In this document: one piece after another, positions 8,952-17,921 of the stretch | How positions within the stretch are numbered: position 1 is the stretch's first letter | Layout of the letters: every line of letters begins with the position of its first letter | Notes under the pieces: generated by a model | Told to the model about the DNA's origin: nothing | The model's input: only the letters and a program-made list of their open reading frames with translations | The model's database searches: none | Made by a program: the position numbers and the translations under genes | Assembly (NCBI RefSeq): GCF_014287585.1 | Contig: NZ_JACOOJ010000001.1 | Span: forward strand, 186,001 to 250,000 | Direction: 5' to 3' | Length of the DNA stretch: 64,000 nt | From: Parabacteroides hominis | GTDB lineage: Bacteria; Bacteroidota; Bacteroidia; Bacteroidales; Tannerellaceae

Positions 8952-9782
8952 TCAGAATTGCGGACGGACAATCATGATACCGCAGTTGCGCTTGACGCCC
9001 TGTACATACTCCTGCAAGGGTTCTTCGTTCACGATCACTTGCTTCTTTGTGGTCGAGGCATGGATAAAAGTAAGTTTATCCCCTTCCCGGCAGATAATGC
9101 CCACGTGGGAGATATCCAGCCCTTTCACCGTCGTGACAAAACAAACGATATCGCCATTCCTGATTTGGCCGGCATGCGCATCGATCTCATCCTGCGGGAT
9201 ATAGTAATGGGGACGGGCGTTGATTTCCTTTTCCTTCGCCGCCATTATCGCGATGCGTTCCGGATTTCCTTTCAACTGCTTGTAGCTATCGGGGTGCGTG
9301 GACATAAAAGACAGGTCGAGTTTTAGCGGCTTCCCCCCGATTTCTTTCGTGACATCCTTCAGGTAGCCTCTCTTTTCGTTTTCATAAATCCAGTCGGTCG
9401 TATAGTGAAGACGATCCGTATAATCGAGTGTCGCATTGCCGGCGTTCCGGTAACGCATATCTTTCAGGGCAGATGCATACCCGTCAAATGCGGGGCGATG
9501 CTTGACAGACCAGGCCAAAGCTGTCGTATTCTCCACCAACGTCATGCAATCCAAGCCATGCAAGTTGATTACCAGTCTTTCGGGCACTTCCTCCAATGTC
9601 CCGGCCACATAAGGAGTTCCCAGGAAGAAACGGGCGGTCTCCACCATCAGGCCGCCTGCCGGCAAAGCTGTTTTCTCTTTCATGGCTGCACAATAGCGTT
9701 CGTAGACCTCCCTATCACCCTGCGCCTTTCCGGACAGGGAAAGAAAGGCTAAAAAGAACAAATAAAATAGTTCCCGTTTCAT
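8952..9782 (-). CDS. DUF1460 family, amidase-like NlpC/P60-fold protein
   Basis: A 276-residue exported protein: signal peptide to about residue 20, then the DUF1460 domain. The motif NLHGLDCMTLVE holds a probable catalytic Cys79, and DISHVGI holds the His, the pair expected for NlpC/P60-type cysteine peptidases. Characterised DUF1460 proteins act on peptidoglycan fragments as N-acetylmuramoyl-L-alanine amidases. It starts 14 bp after the uvrB stop, so it is probably at the end of the uvrB operon. The substrate is inferred from the family. Confidence 0.85.
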   Translation of the reverse strand: MKRELFYLFFLAFLSLSGKAQGDREVYERYCAAMKEKTALPAGGLMVETARFFLGTPYVAGTLEEVPERLVINLHGLDCMTLVENTTALAWSVKHRPAFDGYASALKDMRYRNAGNATLDYTDRLHYTTDWIYENEKRGYLKDVTKEIGGKPLKLDLSFMSTHPDSYKQLKGNPERIAIMAAKEKEINARPHYYIPQDEIDAHAGQIRNGDIVCFVTTVKGLDISHVGIICREGDKLTFIHASTTKKQVIVNEEPLQEYVQGVKRNCGIMIVRPQF

Positions 9783-9796
9783 CTCCTGATCTGATT

Positions 9797-11824
9797 CTAA
9801 TCTTTCTTTGTCACTAACAAATCTTCTAACTTCACCAGTTCGTCACGGAACTGCGCAGCTTCGATAAAGTCCAGCTTCTTGGCCGCCTCCATCATCTGCT
9901 TCTTTGTCCGTTCGATTGCTTTTTCAAGCTGCGTACGATTCATATACTGAACCACGGGGTCTGCGACCAAGCTGGGTTCCGGCTCCACATAAGCATAGGG
10001 TTCGCCGGCAACCGGCTGTTGTTTCTCCGCTACCAAGGAAACGCTGTTTTTGATAACCTGCTTAGGCGTAATGCCATGTTTCTCGTTATAAGCAAGCTGT
10101 TTTTCACGCCTGCGGGCCGTTTCGTCCATCGTCAGGCGCATACTGTCCGTTATCTTGTCGGCATAGAAGATCACCTTCCCGTTCACGTTTCGGGCGGCAC
10201 GTCCGGCTGTCTGCGTCAGCGAACGGTGCGAGCGCAGGAACCCTTCCTTGTCGGCATCCAAGATAGCGACCAAAGAGACTTCCGGCAAGTCAAGCCCTTC
10301 ACGCAGCAGGTTGACGCCGATCAACACGTCGAACAATCCTTTCCGCAAATCATCCATGATCTGAATGCGTTCCAACGTATCGACATCGCTATGGATATAG
10401 TTGCAACGGATTCCCATGCGCGTCAGGTAAGCAGTCAGTTCCTCCGCCATACGTTTCGTCAAAGTCGTCACCAAGACACGCTCGTCCACGGCAGAACGTT
10501 GCGTGATCTCCTCCATCAGGTCGTCGATCTGGTTCAGCGTCGGACGCACCTCGATAACCGGGTCGAGCAAGCCTGTCGGACGGATCACCTGGTCCACCAC
10601 GATCCCTTCGCTCTTCTCCAGCTCGTAATCGGCAGGCGTTGCACTCACGTAAATCGCCAACGGAGTCAGCGACTCGAACTCATCGAACATCAACGGTCGG
10701 TTATCCATCGCCGCCGGCAGACGGAAACCATATTCCACCAGGTTCTTCTTACGGGAATAATCGCCTCCGTACATCGCCCGTATCTGCGGGATCGTCACGT
10801 GGCTCTCGTCTACCACCAACATAAAATCTTTCGGGAAATAGTCGAGCAGGCAAAAAGGCCGTTCACCCGCCTGGCGACCGTCGAAATAGCGGGAATAGTT
10901 CTCGATACCGGAGCAATGCCCCAGTTCGCGTATCATTTCCAGGTCGAACGTAACACGCTCGTACAAACGTTTCGCCTCGTAAGGCTTGCCGATCTCCCGC
11001 AGGAAATTCACCTGCGTCCCCAGGTCGACATCGATCTGCCCGATAGCGGTATTGATACGTTCCTGGGTAGTCACGAAGAGGTTGGTCGGATAGATGTTCA
11101 GTTCATCCTGCTCGTCTATCTCCTGTCCGGTCTGCGGGTCGAACGAAGAGATACGGTCTACCTCGTCGTCCCAGAACTCGATACGGTAGGCTGCCCCATC
11201 AAAAGTTTCGATAGCCGGAAAGATATCGACCGTATCGCCGTTTACACGAAAGCAGCCTCTGTTGAACTCTATTTTATTATTGACATAAAGGGCATCCACG
11301 AAGCGGCGCAGCAGTTTATCCCGGTCTATCCGCATCCCCTTCTCCAGATGCACCACCTTCTCGGCAAAGGCAGTCGGGTCCGCCATACCATACAGGCAGG
11401 AGACAGACGAAACGACAATGACGTCCTTCCGCCCCGACAACAGCGAAGCGGTTGCACGCAGACGAAGTTTATCGATCTCGTCATTGATCTGCAAGTCCTT
11501 TTCTATATAGGTGTCCGTCGTCGGAAGATAAGCCTCCGGCTGGTAGTAATCGTAATAAGAGACGAAATACTCGACGGCATTGTTCGGGAAAAACGCCTTG
11601 AACTCGCTGTATAACTGGGCAGCGAGGGTTTTGTTATGACTCAGGATCAAGGTCGGCTTCTGCACTTCCTTGATCACATTGGCGATAGTAAAAGTCTTTC
11701 CGGACCCTGTTACCCCTAACAAGGTCTGGAAAGGCACACCACTCTTTATGCCGTCGGACAGAGCCGCAATCGCTTCCGGCTGGTCGCCCGTCGGACTGAA
11801 TGGGGAAGATAATTCAAAATTCAT
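9797..11824 (-). CDS. uvrB: Excinuclease ABC subunit B
   Basis: A 675-residue DNA-damage verification helicase of nucleotide excision repair. Visible features: Walker A GVTGSGKT (residues 37-44), the beta-hairpin region [12 protein letters not shown], the DEAD-type box [10 protein letters not shown], helicase motif VI region QTAGRAARN, and a C-terminal UVR domain ([22 protein letters not shown]) that binds UvrC. The length is full. It lies in a minus-strand unit after the propeller lipoprotein (64 bp) and before the DUF1460 gene. A 531-codon open frame on the opposite strand is a shadow. Confidence 0.97.
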   Translation of the reverse strand: MNFELSSPFSPTGDQPEAIAALSDGIKSGVPFQTLLGVTGSGKTFTIANVIKEVQKPTLILSHNKTLAAQLYSEFKAFFPNNAVEYFVSYYDYYQPEAYLPTTDTYIEKDLQINDEIDKLRLRATASLLSGRKDVIVVSSVSCLYGMADPTAFAEKVVHLEKGMRIDRDKLLRRFVDALYVNNKIEFNRGCFRVNGDTVDIFPAIETFDGAAYRIEFWDDEVDRISSFDPQTGQEIDEQDELNIYPTNLFVTTQERINTAIGQIDVDLGTQVNFLREIGKPYEAKRLYERVTFDLEMIRELGHCSGIENYSRYFDGRQAGERPFCLLDYFPKDFMLVVDESHVTIPQIRAMYGGDYSRKKNLVEYGFRLPAAMDNRPLMFDEFESLTPLAIYVSATPADYELEKSEGIVVDQVIRPTGLLDPVIEVRPTLNQIDDLMEEITQRSAVDERVLVTTLTKRMAEELTAYLTRMGIRCNYIHSDVDTLERIQIMDDLRKGLFDVLIGVNLLREGLDLPEVSLVAILDADKEGFLRSHRSLTQTAGRAARNVNGKVIFYADKITDSMRLTMDETARRREKQLAYNEKHGITPKQVIKNSVSLVAEKQQPVAGEPYAYVEPEPSLVADPVVQYMNRTQLEKAIERTKKQMMEAAKKLDFIEAAQFRDELVKLEDLLVTKKD

Positions 11825-11888
11825 TCTTTATTTATAGGTTATACAGTTATGCATTCAAGGAAATCCGGTCCTTCGCAAACCGTCCGCT

Positions 11889-12908
11889 TTACCGGAGCAA
11901 CTCATCCAACGGGAGATAACCAAACTGCATCTCGTCGTTCATGCTCAGCAACAAACGTTGGTTGCGGTCGTCATAGCAAAGCCTGACCACCGGACGGCCG
12001 ACATCGAGCGTCTTCAGATAATTGCCTTCCAAATCGAATACCAGCAACAGAGAAGCCGTAAATCCGTCTTTCTCCTGACGATGTTTCCCGGAATAAGCCG
12101 TCACGATCTTGTCACCGCAAAATACGCCGTCGATATGTCGATAGACATCATTCCACTCGCCATGCCGCCATTCCGGGCCATAAACATTATATTTCAGATT
12201 TCCATCCAAGTCGCAGATCGTCAGCAGGTCGTCCCGCGAATAGACATCCACATAGATGCCATGCTCTGTCGAGACGATGCAATCCGCTCGTTTCTTTTTA
12301 ATCTCCGGATGTTCGTAGGGCATCAGACGGACCTTCCCTGTCTGCATATTCCAACATCCGACAGCCGTCTTGAAATCATTTGTCCCGATCGGGACGACCG
12401 TCCCGCCGATGCAAAGCGTGTCGGAAACATAGACGACATCGCTCGGTACGCGGTCTTCCGGAAAGGAACATTTGACCGCAGGCTTATAGCCAGGATCGGC
12501 CAACAGGCTATCCAAGACATAGGTGTACAACTTCATCCGGGCATTATCCGGGAAGTAGAAACACCCCTTTCGTTCATTCATAATCAACACTCCGGGATTG
12601 GCTATCTCTCCCGGCCCCTGCCCTTTGTTTACCGTACTCAAAACAGGCTTATAGGTAAACCGGTCGAACAGGTGCACGATCTTATCGATCGCCGTCCAGT
12701 TATACTCGACGACTATTAAATAATCGCCCAGCACATACAGCAGGTTATTATTGCCGACCAGCACGTCTCCGGTCCCGATCTCCACTACCTTGTCCTGCAC
12801 ATCGACCACCTTGTCCCGGCTTTTCTGGTATTTTTCCTGCACCGGCGGTTGCGTACAAGACAAGCCCAGCATCATCAAGCCCAAAATCACCCCGCTCCAT
12901 CGACTCAT
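11889..12908 (-). CDS. 6-bladed beta-propeller lipoprotein
   Basis: A 339-residue lipoprotein with a lipobox (LMMLGLSC, Cys18). The mature protein has repeated beta-strand blocks with aromatic and Gly-rich turns, such as NLLYVLGDYLIV, GQGPGEIANPG and DLEGNYLKTLDVG. The 'G.GPGE' motif and the DL.GN turns are characteristic of the Bacteroides 6-bladed beta-propeller (BF3164-like) family. The role is unknown; family members sit on the cell surface or face the periplasm. It begins 16 bp after the PspC-like gene. Confidence 0.8.
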   Translation of the reverse strand: MSRWSGVILGLMMLGLSCTQPPVQEKYQKSRDKVVDVQDKVVEIGTGDVLVGNNNLLYVLGDYLIVVEYNWTAIDKIVHLFDRFTYKPVLSTVNKGQGPGEIANPGVLIMNERKGCFYFPDNARMKLYTYVLDSLLADPGYKPAVKCSFPEDRVPSDVVYVSDTLCIGGTVVPIGTNDFKTAVGCWNMQTGKVRLMPYEHPEIKKKRADCIVSTEHGIYVDVYSRDDLLTICDLDGNLKYNVYGPEWRHGEWNDVYRHIDGVFCGDKIVTAYSGKHRQEKDGFTASLLLVFDLEGNYLKTLDVGRPVVRLCYDDRNQRLLLSMNDEMQFGYLPLDELLR

Positions 12909-12924
12909 TCCGCTTCACCTTTCA

Positions 12925-13119
12925 CTATTTAGGTTGTTTAGGTATAACCATCCAGAGGATCAGGTAAGCGATCACCCCGGAGAATACCGTAAAGATACTC
13001 AATAATATATATCCGATACGCACTAATGTAGGGTCCCAACCGAAATAAGTCGCGATACCTGCACAAACACCTGCTATCATCCCGTTATTCGAACGGTAAA
13101 GTTTTTTAGGTTCTTCCAT
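12925..13119 (-). CDS. PspC-domain small membrane protein
   Basis: Sixty-four residues forming a minimal PspC domain: KKLYRSNNGMIAGVCAGIATYFGWDPTLVRI followed by one transmembrane helix (LLSIFTVFSGVIAYLILWMVI). In enterobacteria PspC belongs to the phage-shock membrane-stress response. Here it heads a small operon with the propeller lipoprotein and perhaps uvrB. No PspA or PspB lies nearby. Confidence 0.88.
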   Translation of the reverse strand: MEEPKKLYRSNNGMIAGVCAGIATYFGWDPTLVRIGYILLSIFTVFSGVIAYLILWMVIPKQPK

Positions 13120-13159
13120 TGTTCCTTCGTTTTTATTGTTTATCCTTTATTTTACGTTG

Positions 13160-13167
13160 CAAATATA
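13160..13167 (-). promoter_or_regulatory. Promoter -7 box for the pspC-propeller-uvrB unit
   Basis: TATATTTG on the minus strand, 40 bp before the PspC ATG and overlapping the last base-pairs of the gap after the glycosidase stop. Confidence 0.5.
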
Positions 13168-13168
13168 C

Positions 13169-15247
13169 TTATAATACCCGATAACTATACAATACATAGC
13201 TGTTAGGTTCCGAAAGGGAAAAACGAATCCGCCCGTCCTTTCCGGCTATGCTGCGGAATGCTTTTCCTGTACCGAGAAGCGGAGTAAATTCGACCTGTTC
13301 GCCCGGCTCGAAGAACGTATCCATATCGAATGCCTCCTCCTTGTTAGACTCCCTGAACAGCAGGAAATATCCTTTCTTGTCCTTCACGGACTGGAAACCG
13401 CACCACGACTTGCCCGAAGGCTCGTCTCCCACCGGGAAGACATATCCGGTATGGAAATCGTGCTGTACCGTCTTATACTTCTTAACCACCTCGCCTGTCG
13501 GAAACGCTTCGTCCGGCAGGTTAGACGCTTCAAACCAAGCCAGCGGCTGGGCCGCCATCGTTATTGCAAACAAATAATCGAACGAATAAGTTGACGGAGC
13601 GAACTTGTCACCGGCATATTTCTCCTTGTTACGCCATTTGTTCAGAAACTCGATCTGCAATGACTGGGGAGCGACATAGCGCGACAGCATCCACAAGTTA
13701 CGCAGCGACCAATACGGATAATAGTTGCCCCAATCCGTATAACGGTTTTCCAGGAAGATGTTTCCATATTCATTAAAGAAGAAATATCCTCCCCTTCGTC
13801 CGGCTGTCGCGTCCAGGTTCAAGACAGCTTTCCACCCGGTCGCCTCCATCACCCGGTCGTATAGACTGCGCAGACGGCTTTCCGCCAGTTTGTTATCAAA
13901 GAAAGTCCCGTCGATCTTAAAGGTACGGATACCATATTTTTCATACAAGGCGATCAGCGCATCGGCATCTTTCTGCCAATCGGCATAATCGTGCTGTATG
14001 CTGGGATTAAACCAAAGGCACACTTCGATACCCAACTCCTTACCGCGCTTCACGATAGGCGCCAGGCCATTCGGGAAACGACCCGGATCGGGTGTCCAGT
14101 AATCCGGGTTATCCCAGATATTCTTAAAACTGCCGCCATAGGCCGAGTTCGCACTACGTCCGGCCTGCCATCCGTCATCGATCTGGAAATGGGTGACACC
14201 CAACCTGGCTGCCAGCTCCAGTTCCTTCAGGCAGAAAGCCTCGTTCACACGCGTGTCTTGCCCTCTGTCGCCCCAGGTATTCAGCATCACCATCTCATCG
14301 CGGTCTTCGAGGAACGGGCGGATGCGCATCTGGTAGTTACGAAGCGCCATCCGCTTCTGTTTCTCACCCGAACGATAGGTTCCGGTCACATAGCTATAAG
14401 CCTTTGTCCACCCGCCAGTCTTTATATCCGCACTGTCGACACCCAGGCCGACCATCCGGAATGTGCCCTCGCTTACCAGATAATCACCTCCCGGATAGTA
14501 GAGCTGCACATTTGACGTTGGCGCCTCTTTCAACATGAAAAAGCCGGCCTCCTTCTCCGTATTCTCCGCAAACAGCAGATTACCGCGATAGAGACAATCC
14601 CGGTAGGAAAGCGCATGAACGGGGCGAACCAACGTATTGAAACGGTCGGTGACATCAAAAAACTCCACCGCCTCCAACTGCCAGTGCTTTCCTTCCAGCA
14701 TAAGCTGTTCCATCACCGGGACATTCCCGCCCTGCGAGTTTTGCGTCAGTTTTTCTATGTTCTGCAAGTCGGCAGGGTTATCAAACGTCTTTACCCATTT
14801 CTGCGATGCCTGTCCTTTCAGGTACAGTTCGCAGGCGATAGCCGGACAGCCCGGATAGACCTTGAAAATTTTCCTCACCTGCAAATTTCCGGCTTTATAC
14901 TCCACCGTAGCACGTAGATGGTGTACATATTGCAAAGAAGCAGGCACTTCCTCCGCCCGGATGGAAGCATCGCTCCCCTCCTTTTTCTCGCCGGGAAGAG
15001 AGAGGTCGGGCTGGCTGTTCCGAAGCTGCCAGGCCTGGCCATTTCCCTTATCTTCCAGTTTACAAGTAATCAGATTGCCGTTATTCCAGAGCCAGCTACG
15101 CTTGATCAGACTGTTTTCGATGGTCAGCGTGTCTTGCTTCAACTCTACTTTACAATCTCCTGCCACCTTCTTATACGGCTGGACGGCAAAGGCAGGAGCG
15201 GTCAAAAATAATGAGAACAGGGTGACCCCTAACAACTGTTTTTTCAT
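13169..15247 (-). CDS. GH36-type alpha-galactosidase-like glycoside hydrolase
   Basis: A 692-residue secreted enzyme with a clear signal peptide (MKKQLLGVTLFSLFLTAPAFA). The N-terminal half is beta-sandwich-like. The central TIM barrel has the clan GH-D marks THFQIDDGWQ, EVCLWFNPS and RTFKIDGTFFD, where the Asp of 'KIDG' is the likely nucleophile. A small beta-domain closes the protein. GH36 members are alpha-galactosidases or alpha-N-acetylgalactosaminidases acting on plant or host glycans; which one cannot be told here. It starts 30 bp after cutC and probably shares its transcript. Confidence 0.75.
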   Translation of the reverse strand: MKKQLLGVTLFSLFLTAPAFAVQPYKKVAGDCKVELKQDTLTIENSLIKRSWLWNNGNLITCKLEDKGNGQAWQLRNSQPDLSLPGEKKEGSDASIRAEEVPASLQYVHHLRATVEYKAGNLQVRKIFKVYPGCPAIACELYLKGQASQKWVKTFDNPADLQNIEKLTQNSQGGNVPVMEQLMLEGKHWQLEAVEFFDVTDRFNTLVRPVHALSYRDCLYRGNLLFAENTEKEAGFFMLKEAPTSNVQLYYPGGDYLVSEGTFRMVGLGVDSADIKTGGWTKAYSYVTGTYRSGEKQKRMALRNYQMRIRPFLEDRDEMVMLNTWGDRGQDTRVNEAFCLKELELAARLGVTHFQIDDGWQAGRSANSAYGGSFKNIWDNPDYWTPDPGRFPNGLAPIVKRGKELGIEVCLWFNPSIQHDYADWQKDADALIALYEKYGIRTFKIDGTFFDNKLAESRLRSLYDRVMEATGWKAVLNLDATAGRRGGYFFFNEYGNIFLENRYTDWGNYYPYWSLRNLWMLSRYVAPQSLQIEFLNKWRNKEKYAGDKFAPSTYSFDYLFAITMAAQPLAWFEASNLPDEAFPTGEVVKKYKTVQHDFHTGYVFPVGDEPSGKSWCGFQSVKDKKGYFLLFRESNKEEAFDMDTFFEPGEQVEFTPLLGTGKAFRSIAGKDGRIRFSLSEPNSYVLYSYRVL

Positions 15248-15277
15248 ACTGATATTGAAGTATTATAAATGATTCCC

Positions 15278-16015
15278 TTACAGATAGGCCGCCACCTTCT
15301 TGCGGTCCGTCTCGACCGTCTCGAACTCGGAGGAAACGATACTGCTGCCCATCGGGACATTCTCGTTCCGGTATTCCATCTTGCTGTAGACGATGCTGCG
15401 GGCGGATGTATGGAACTCCTTCGCTCCGGTTTCCGCTTCGATGCGGGCGATGTTATTCTCCCGGACTCCGCAACCCGGCATGATAATGATGCGTCCTGCC
15501 GCACGTTTCACCAGTTCGGCAATGAGGGGAATCCCTTTCACGGCATCGGACTGCTGGCCGGAAGTCAGGATACGGTCGCAGCCCAATTCGATCAACTGCT
15601 CCAAAGCGGCAAAGGGGTCGCGGCAAACATCAAAGGCGCGATGGCAGGTGACGGACAGCGGCTTGGCAGCCTCGATCAGCCGGCGCATCAAAGGGACGTC
15701 GATATCCCCGTCTTTCGTCAGGCAACCAAAGACGACACCGTGCACCTTCAACTGCTTGCACAGTTCGATATCCAGCAACATCGACCGAATCTCTGCCGGA
15801 GTATAGAGGAAGTCGCCTCCACGCGGACGGATAATCACATTTATATCGATCGACGAAGTGAGTGCCTGCGCCGTCCGGATCTCCCCGTAGCTGGGTGTCG
15901 TTCCCCCTTCCGGGATTCCGGCACAAAGTTCCACACGTTTGGCTCCTCCGGCTTCTGCTTCCACACAGCTTTGTGCGGAGTTTGCACAAATTTCGATAAT
16001 ACGAGTCGGTTTCAT
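15278..16015 (-). CDS. cutC: CutC family protein
   Basis: A 245-residue TIM-barrel protein. Motifs: IIEICANSAQSCVEAEAGGAKRVELC near the start, INVIIRPRGGDF, CHRAFD and ILTSGQ, all typical of CutC. It was first described as a copper-homeostasis protein, but its biochemical activity is unsettled. The start at 16015 was chosen because longer upstream frames add 41 unrelated residues and pass through a TATCTTTG promoter box. It is the first gene of a two-gene unit with the GH36-type enzyme; why these are linked is unclear. Confidence 0.92.
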   Translation of the reverse strand: MKPTRIIEICANSAQSCVEAEAGGAKRVELCAGIPEGGTTPSYGEIRTAQALTSSIDINVIIRPRGGDFLYTPAEIRSMLLDIELCKQLKVHGVVFGCLTKDGDIDVPLMRRLIEAAKPLSVTCHRAFDVCRDPFAALEQLIELGCDRILTSGQQSDAVKGIPLIAELVKRAAGRIIIMPGCGVRENNIARIEAETGAKEFHTSARSIVYSKMEYRNENVPMGSSIVSSEFETVETDRKKVAAYL

Positions 16016-16047
16016 AAGAATCTTACCATTATTGTTTTTTCTATATA

Positions 16048-16055
16048 CAAAGATA
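16048..16055 (-). promoter_or_regulatory. Promoter -7 box for cutC
   Basis: TATCTTTG on the minus strand, 32 bp before the cutC ATG. It supports the downstream start codon. Confidence 0.55.
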
Positions 16056-16216
16056 AAACTATTATACGAAACTTCCCTATATTCCCAGAAGAGAGATGCA
16101 GGAATTGCATGGGCATCCATCTCAAAACGGATGCCCATCGAAACGGAAACGGATGCCTGTCGAATCTCAAACGGCTACCTGCCTGCACAAAATCTTCCGC
16201 CTCCAAACTGCATAAA

Positions 16217-17091
16217 ACACAAAAGATTGCCAAATCTGCCAAAACTGCCGGGGACTTATTTTAAAAGAGATATTTTGCAGGGGAAGCGCAAAAACAGCAC
16301 AAACAGCTATATATCAATAAATTAATACACAGAACAAAAGAATAAAACAAAGTTCATCAGTATAAAACAGAGTTCTTTCACGGACATTGTTTATTATTTA
16401 TCCGTTACTTTTGGCTTGATCCAAAAGTAACCAAAAGATCAAGGCTTAACCGTCCGGTCTACTCCGGGCAAAGGTTCCGCTGTCGCCTGCGAAACTCGCT
16501 TCGCTCAGACAGCGCAGGCTCCGGACGCTTCACCTTTACCCTCCGCTTGACGACCGTCCGCTTAGGCCTTTCTTAGAAAGCTACGCTTTCTCTTGGGATG
16601 GCCGATACTGCCTGCCATATAGTTATAATTATCAGCAATCTCAAAGGAGCAGGCAGCATCGGCAATCATCGAAGAGCCGTCAGGCTCTATCTACGGCCTA
16701 AGCTGGTGAGCGTTAAGCGCAGTGACCGCAGTGAGCGACCGGAGCGTCTGCTGTTTGAGTGAAGCGAGTTTCAGACGCGACAGCGAACGAAGGGAACGGA
16801 GTAGCGAAGCAGGTTCGGCCTTGAACTTTTGGTTACTTTTCTTTCAAGAGAAAAGTAACAGAATAACCTTGATCTTTTGGTTACTTTCGGATCAAGCCAA
16901 AAGTAACGGATAAATAATAAACAATGTCCGTGAAAAGTCTTTTATATTATCTGAAAACAGAACGGAAGAAAGCCAAAATAGAGTATAACATAATAACTAT
17001 CAACAAATTAGCAAAACAACATCCAAATACGTCTCTTAAAAAGAGGCCCCGGCAGTTTTGGCAGATTTAGCAGTTTCCCTACTTTTGTGCC
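16217..17091. repeat. Outer inverted repeat of a 1.2-kb non-coding block
   Basis: The gap 16016-17234 has no credible gene. Its outer arms, 16217-16271 and 17031-17091, are imperfect inverted copies sharing a 22-bp exact core (CTGCCAAAACTGCCGGGG and flanking bases) and CACAAAAG ends. Between them lies a second, longer inverted-repeat element (16376-16935), so the two are nested. Remaining parts (16272-16375, 16936-17030, 17092-17203) are AT-rich with nothing recognised. Confidence 0.7.
16376..16935. repeat. 560-bp long inverted-repeat (hairpin) element, MITE-like
   Basis: The 69-bp ends (16376-16444 and 16867-16935) are inverted copies with a single mismatch. The pairing continues imperfectly inward through both halves, for example AAACTCGCTTCGCTC against GAGTGAAGCGAGTTT, CTTAGGCC against GGCCTAAG, and GCCGATACTGCCTGC against GCAGGCAGCATCGGC. 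The whole element could therefore fold as one long hairpin. Each end also contains a small hairpin, TTACTTTTGG/CCAAAAGTAA. No transposase is encoded and no target-site duplication is evident. A solo hairpin with the same core lies at 44117. Confidence 0.8.
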
Positions 17092-17208
17092 CAATAAAAG
17101 CAAACAGGTTATCATGGTCGCATCCATCATTACGGTCATAGTCCGCCTGGACATGTTCGGGCTGATGAAAAGCATCGTGACGCGAAGCAAAAGAGGTGAA
17201 AGGTGAAA

Positions 17209-17253
17209 GTTGAAAGTTAAGGGTCAAACAACTTTCAATTTTCAACTTTCAAC
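17209..17253. repeat. GTTGAAAGTT hairpin overlapping the rluA stop
   Basis: GTTGAAAGTT at 17209-17218 faces AACTTTCAA at 17230-17238 and a further TTCAACTTTCAAC at 17241-17253. The right side encodes the last residues and the stop of the RluA-like gene. The same motif follows the kdsA stop at 5790. Confidence 0.5.
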
Positions 17254-17918
17254 TCCGTAAGTGCTTTCCAAAGGGAATCAGCAGGCACGGGAGCGACAAT
17301 GCTGACCGGTTGTTTCGACACGGGATGGATAAACTCGGCACTGCGGGAATGCAGGCTGATGCCACCGTCCGGATTGGAACGGGGGAAACCGTATTTCAAG
17401 TCGCCTTTGATAGGGCATCCCATCTTGGCAAGCTGGCAACGGATTTGATGATGGCGGCCTGTTTTCAGGTCTATAGCCAACAGATAATAGTTGTCCGAGC
17501 GGGCAATCACCTTATAATGCAGGATCGCTTTCTTGGCATTCGGGCGTTCCGTGTCGTAAGCATAGCTCTTGTTTTGCTTCTCGTTGCGGACCAGCCAGTT
17601 CACCAGCTCTCCCTCTTCTGCCGGCGGACAGTTCTTCACGACCGCCCAATAGGTCTTCTTCACCTCGCCAACCCGGAACATCTCGTTCAGACGGGCGAGC
17701 GCCTTGCTCGTTTTGGCAAATAGCACGACACCGCTGACCGGGCGGTCCAGACGATGTGCGACGCCGACAAAGACATTTCCGGGTTTACAATACTTCTCTT
17801 TCAGCCATGCCTTCAGCATGTCCGAAAGAGGAGTATCACCGGTTTTATCTCCTTGTACAATCTCGCGGCAAGTCTTGTTTACCGCAATGATATGATTGTC
17901 TTCGTAGATAACTTCCAT
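17235..17918 (-). CDS. RluA-family 23S rRNA/tRNA pseudouridine synthase
   Basis: A 227-residue pseudouridine synthase. The motif VAHRLDRPVSGVVLFAKTSKAL contains the invariant catalytic Asp, and RHHQIRCQLAKMGCPIKGD is the second RluA signature. No S4 domain precedes the catalytic domain; the protein begins directly with VIYEDNHIIAVNK. The target uridine cannot be read from sequence. It starts 3 bp after the fabG stop and is the last gene of the tetR-fabH-fabG unit. Its final residues (ELKVEN) are encoded by a GTTGAAAGTTGAAAA-type repeat. Confidence 0.92.
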   Translation of the reverse strand: MEVIYEDNHIIAVNKTCREIVQGDKTGDTPLSDMLKAWLKEKYCKPGNVFVGVAHRLDRPVSGVVLFAKTSKALARLNEMFRVGEVKKTYWAVVKNCPPAEEGELVNWLVRNEKQNKSYAYDTERPNAKKAILHYKVIARSDNYYLLAIDLKTGRHHQIRCQLAKMGCPIKGDLKYGFPRSNPDGGISLHSRSAEFIHPVSKQPVSIVAPVPADSLWKALTELKVEN

Positions 17919-17921
17919 ATA

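Noticed and set aside
10019..11614. A 531-codon open frame opposite uvrB
   Set aside because: It has no recognisable domain, and the uvrB frame on the other strand is full-length with all motifs; this is a codon-use shadow.
16016..16138. Upstream in-frame start for cutC
   Set aside because: It crosses the promoter box at 16048-16055 and adds 41 residues unlike any CutC.
16722..16913. A 63-codon frame ending in FWLLSDQAKSNG
   Set aside because: It is a translation of the inverted-repeat element end (the TTACTTTTGG hairpin), with low-complexity Arg/Ser/Glu content; not a gene.
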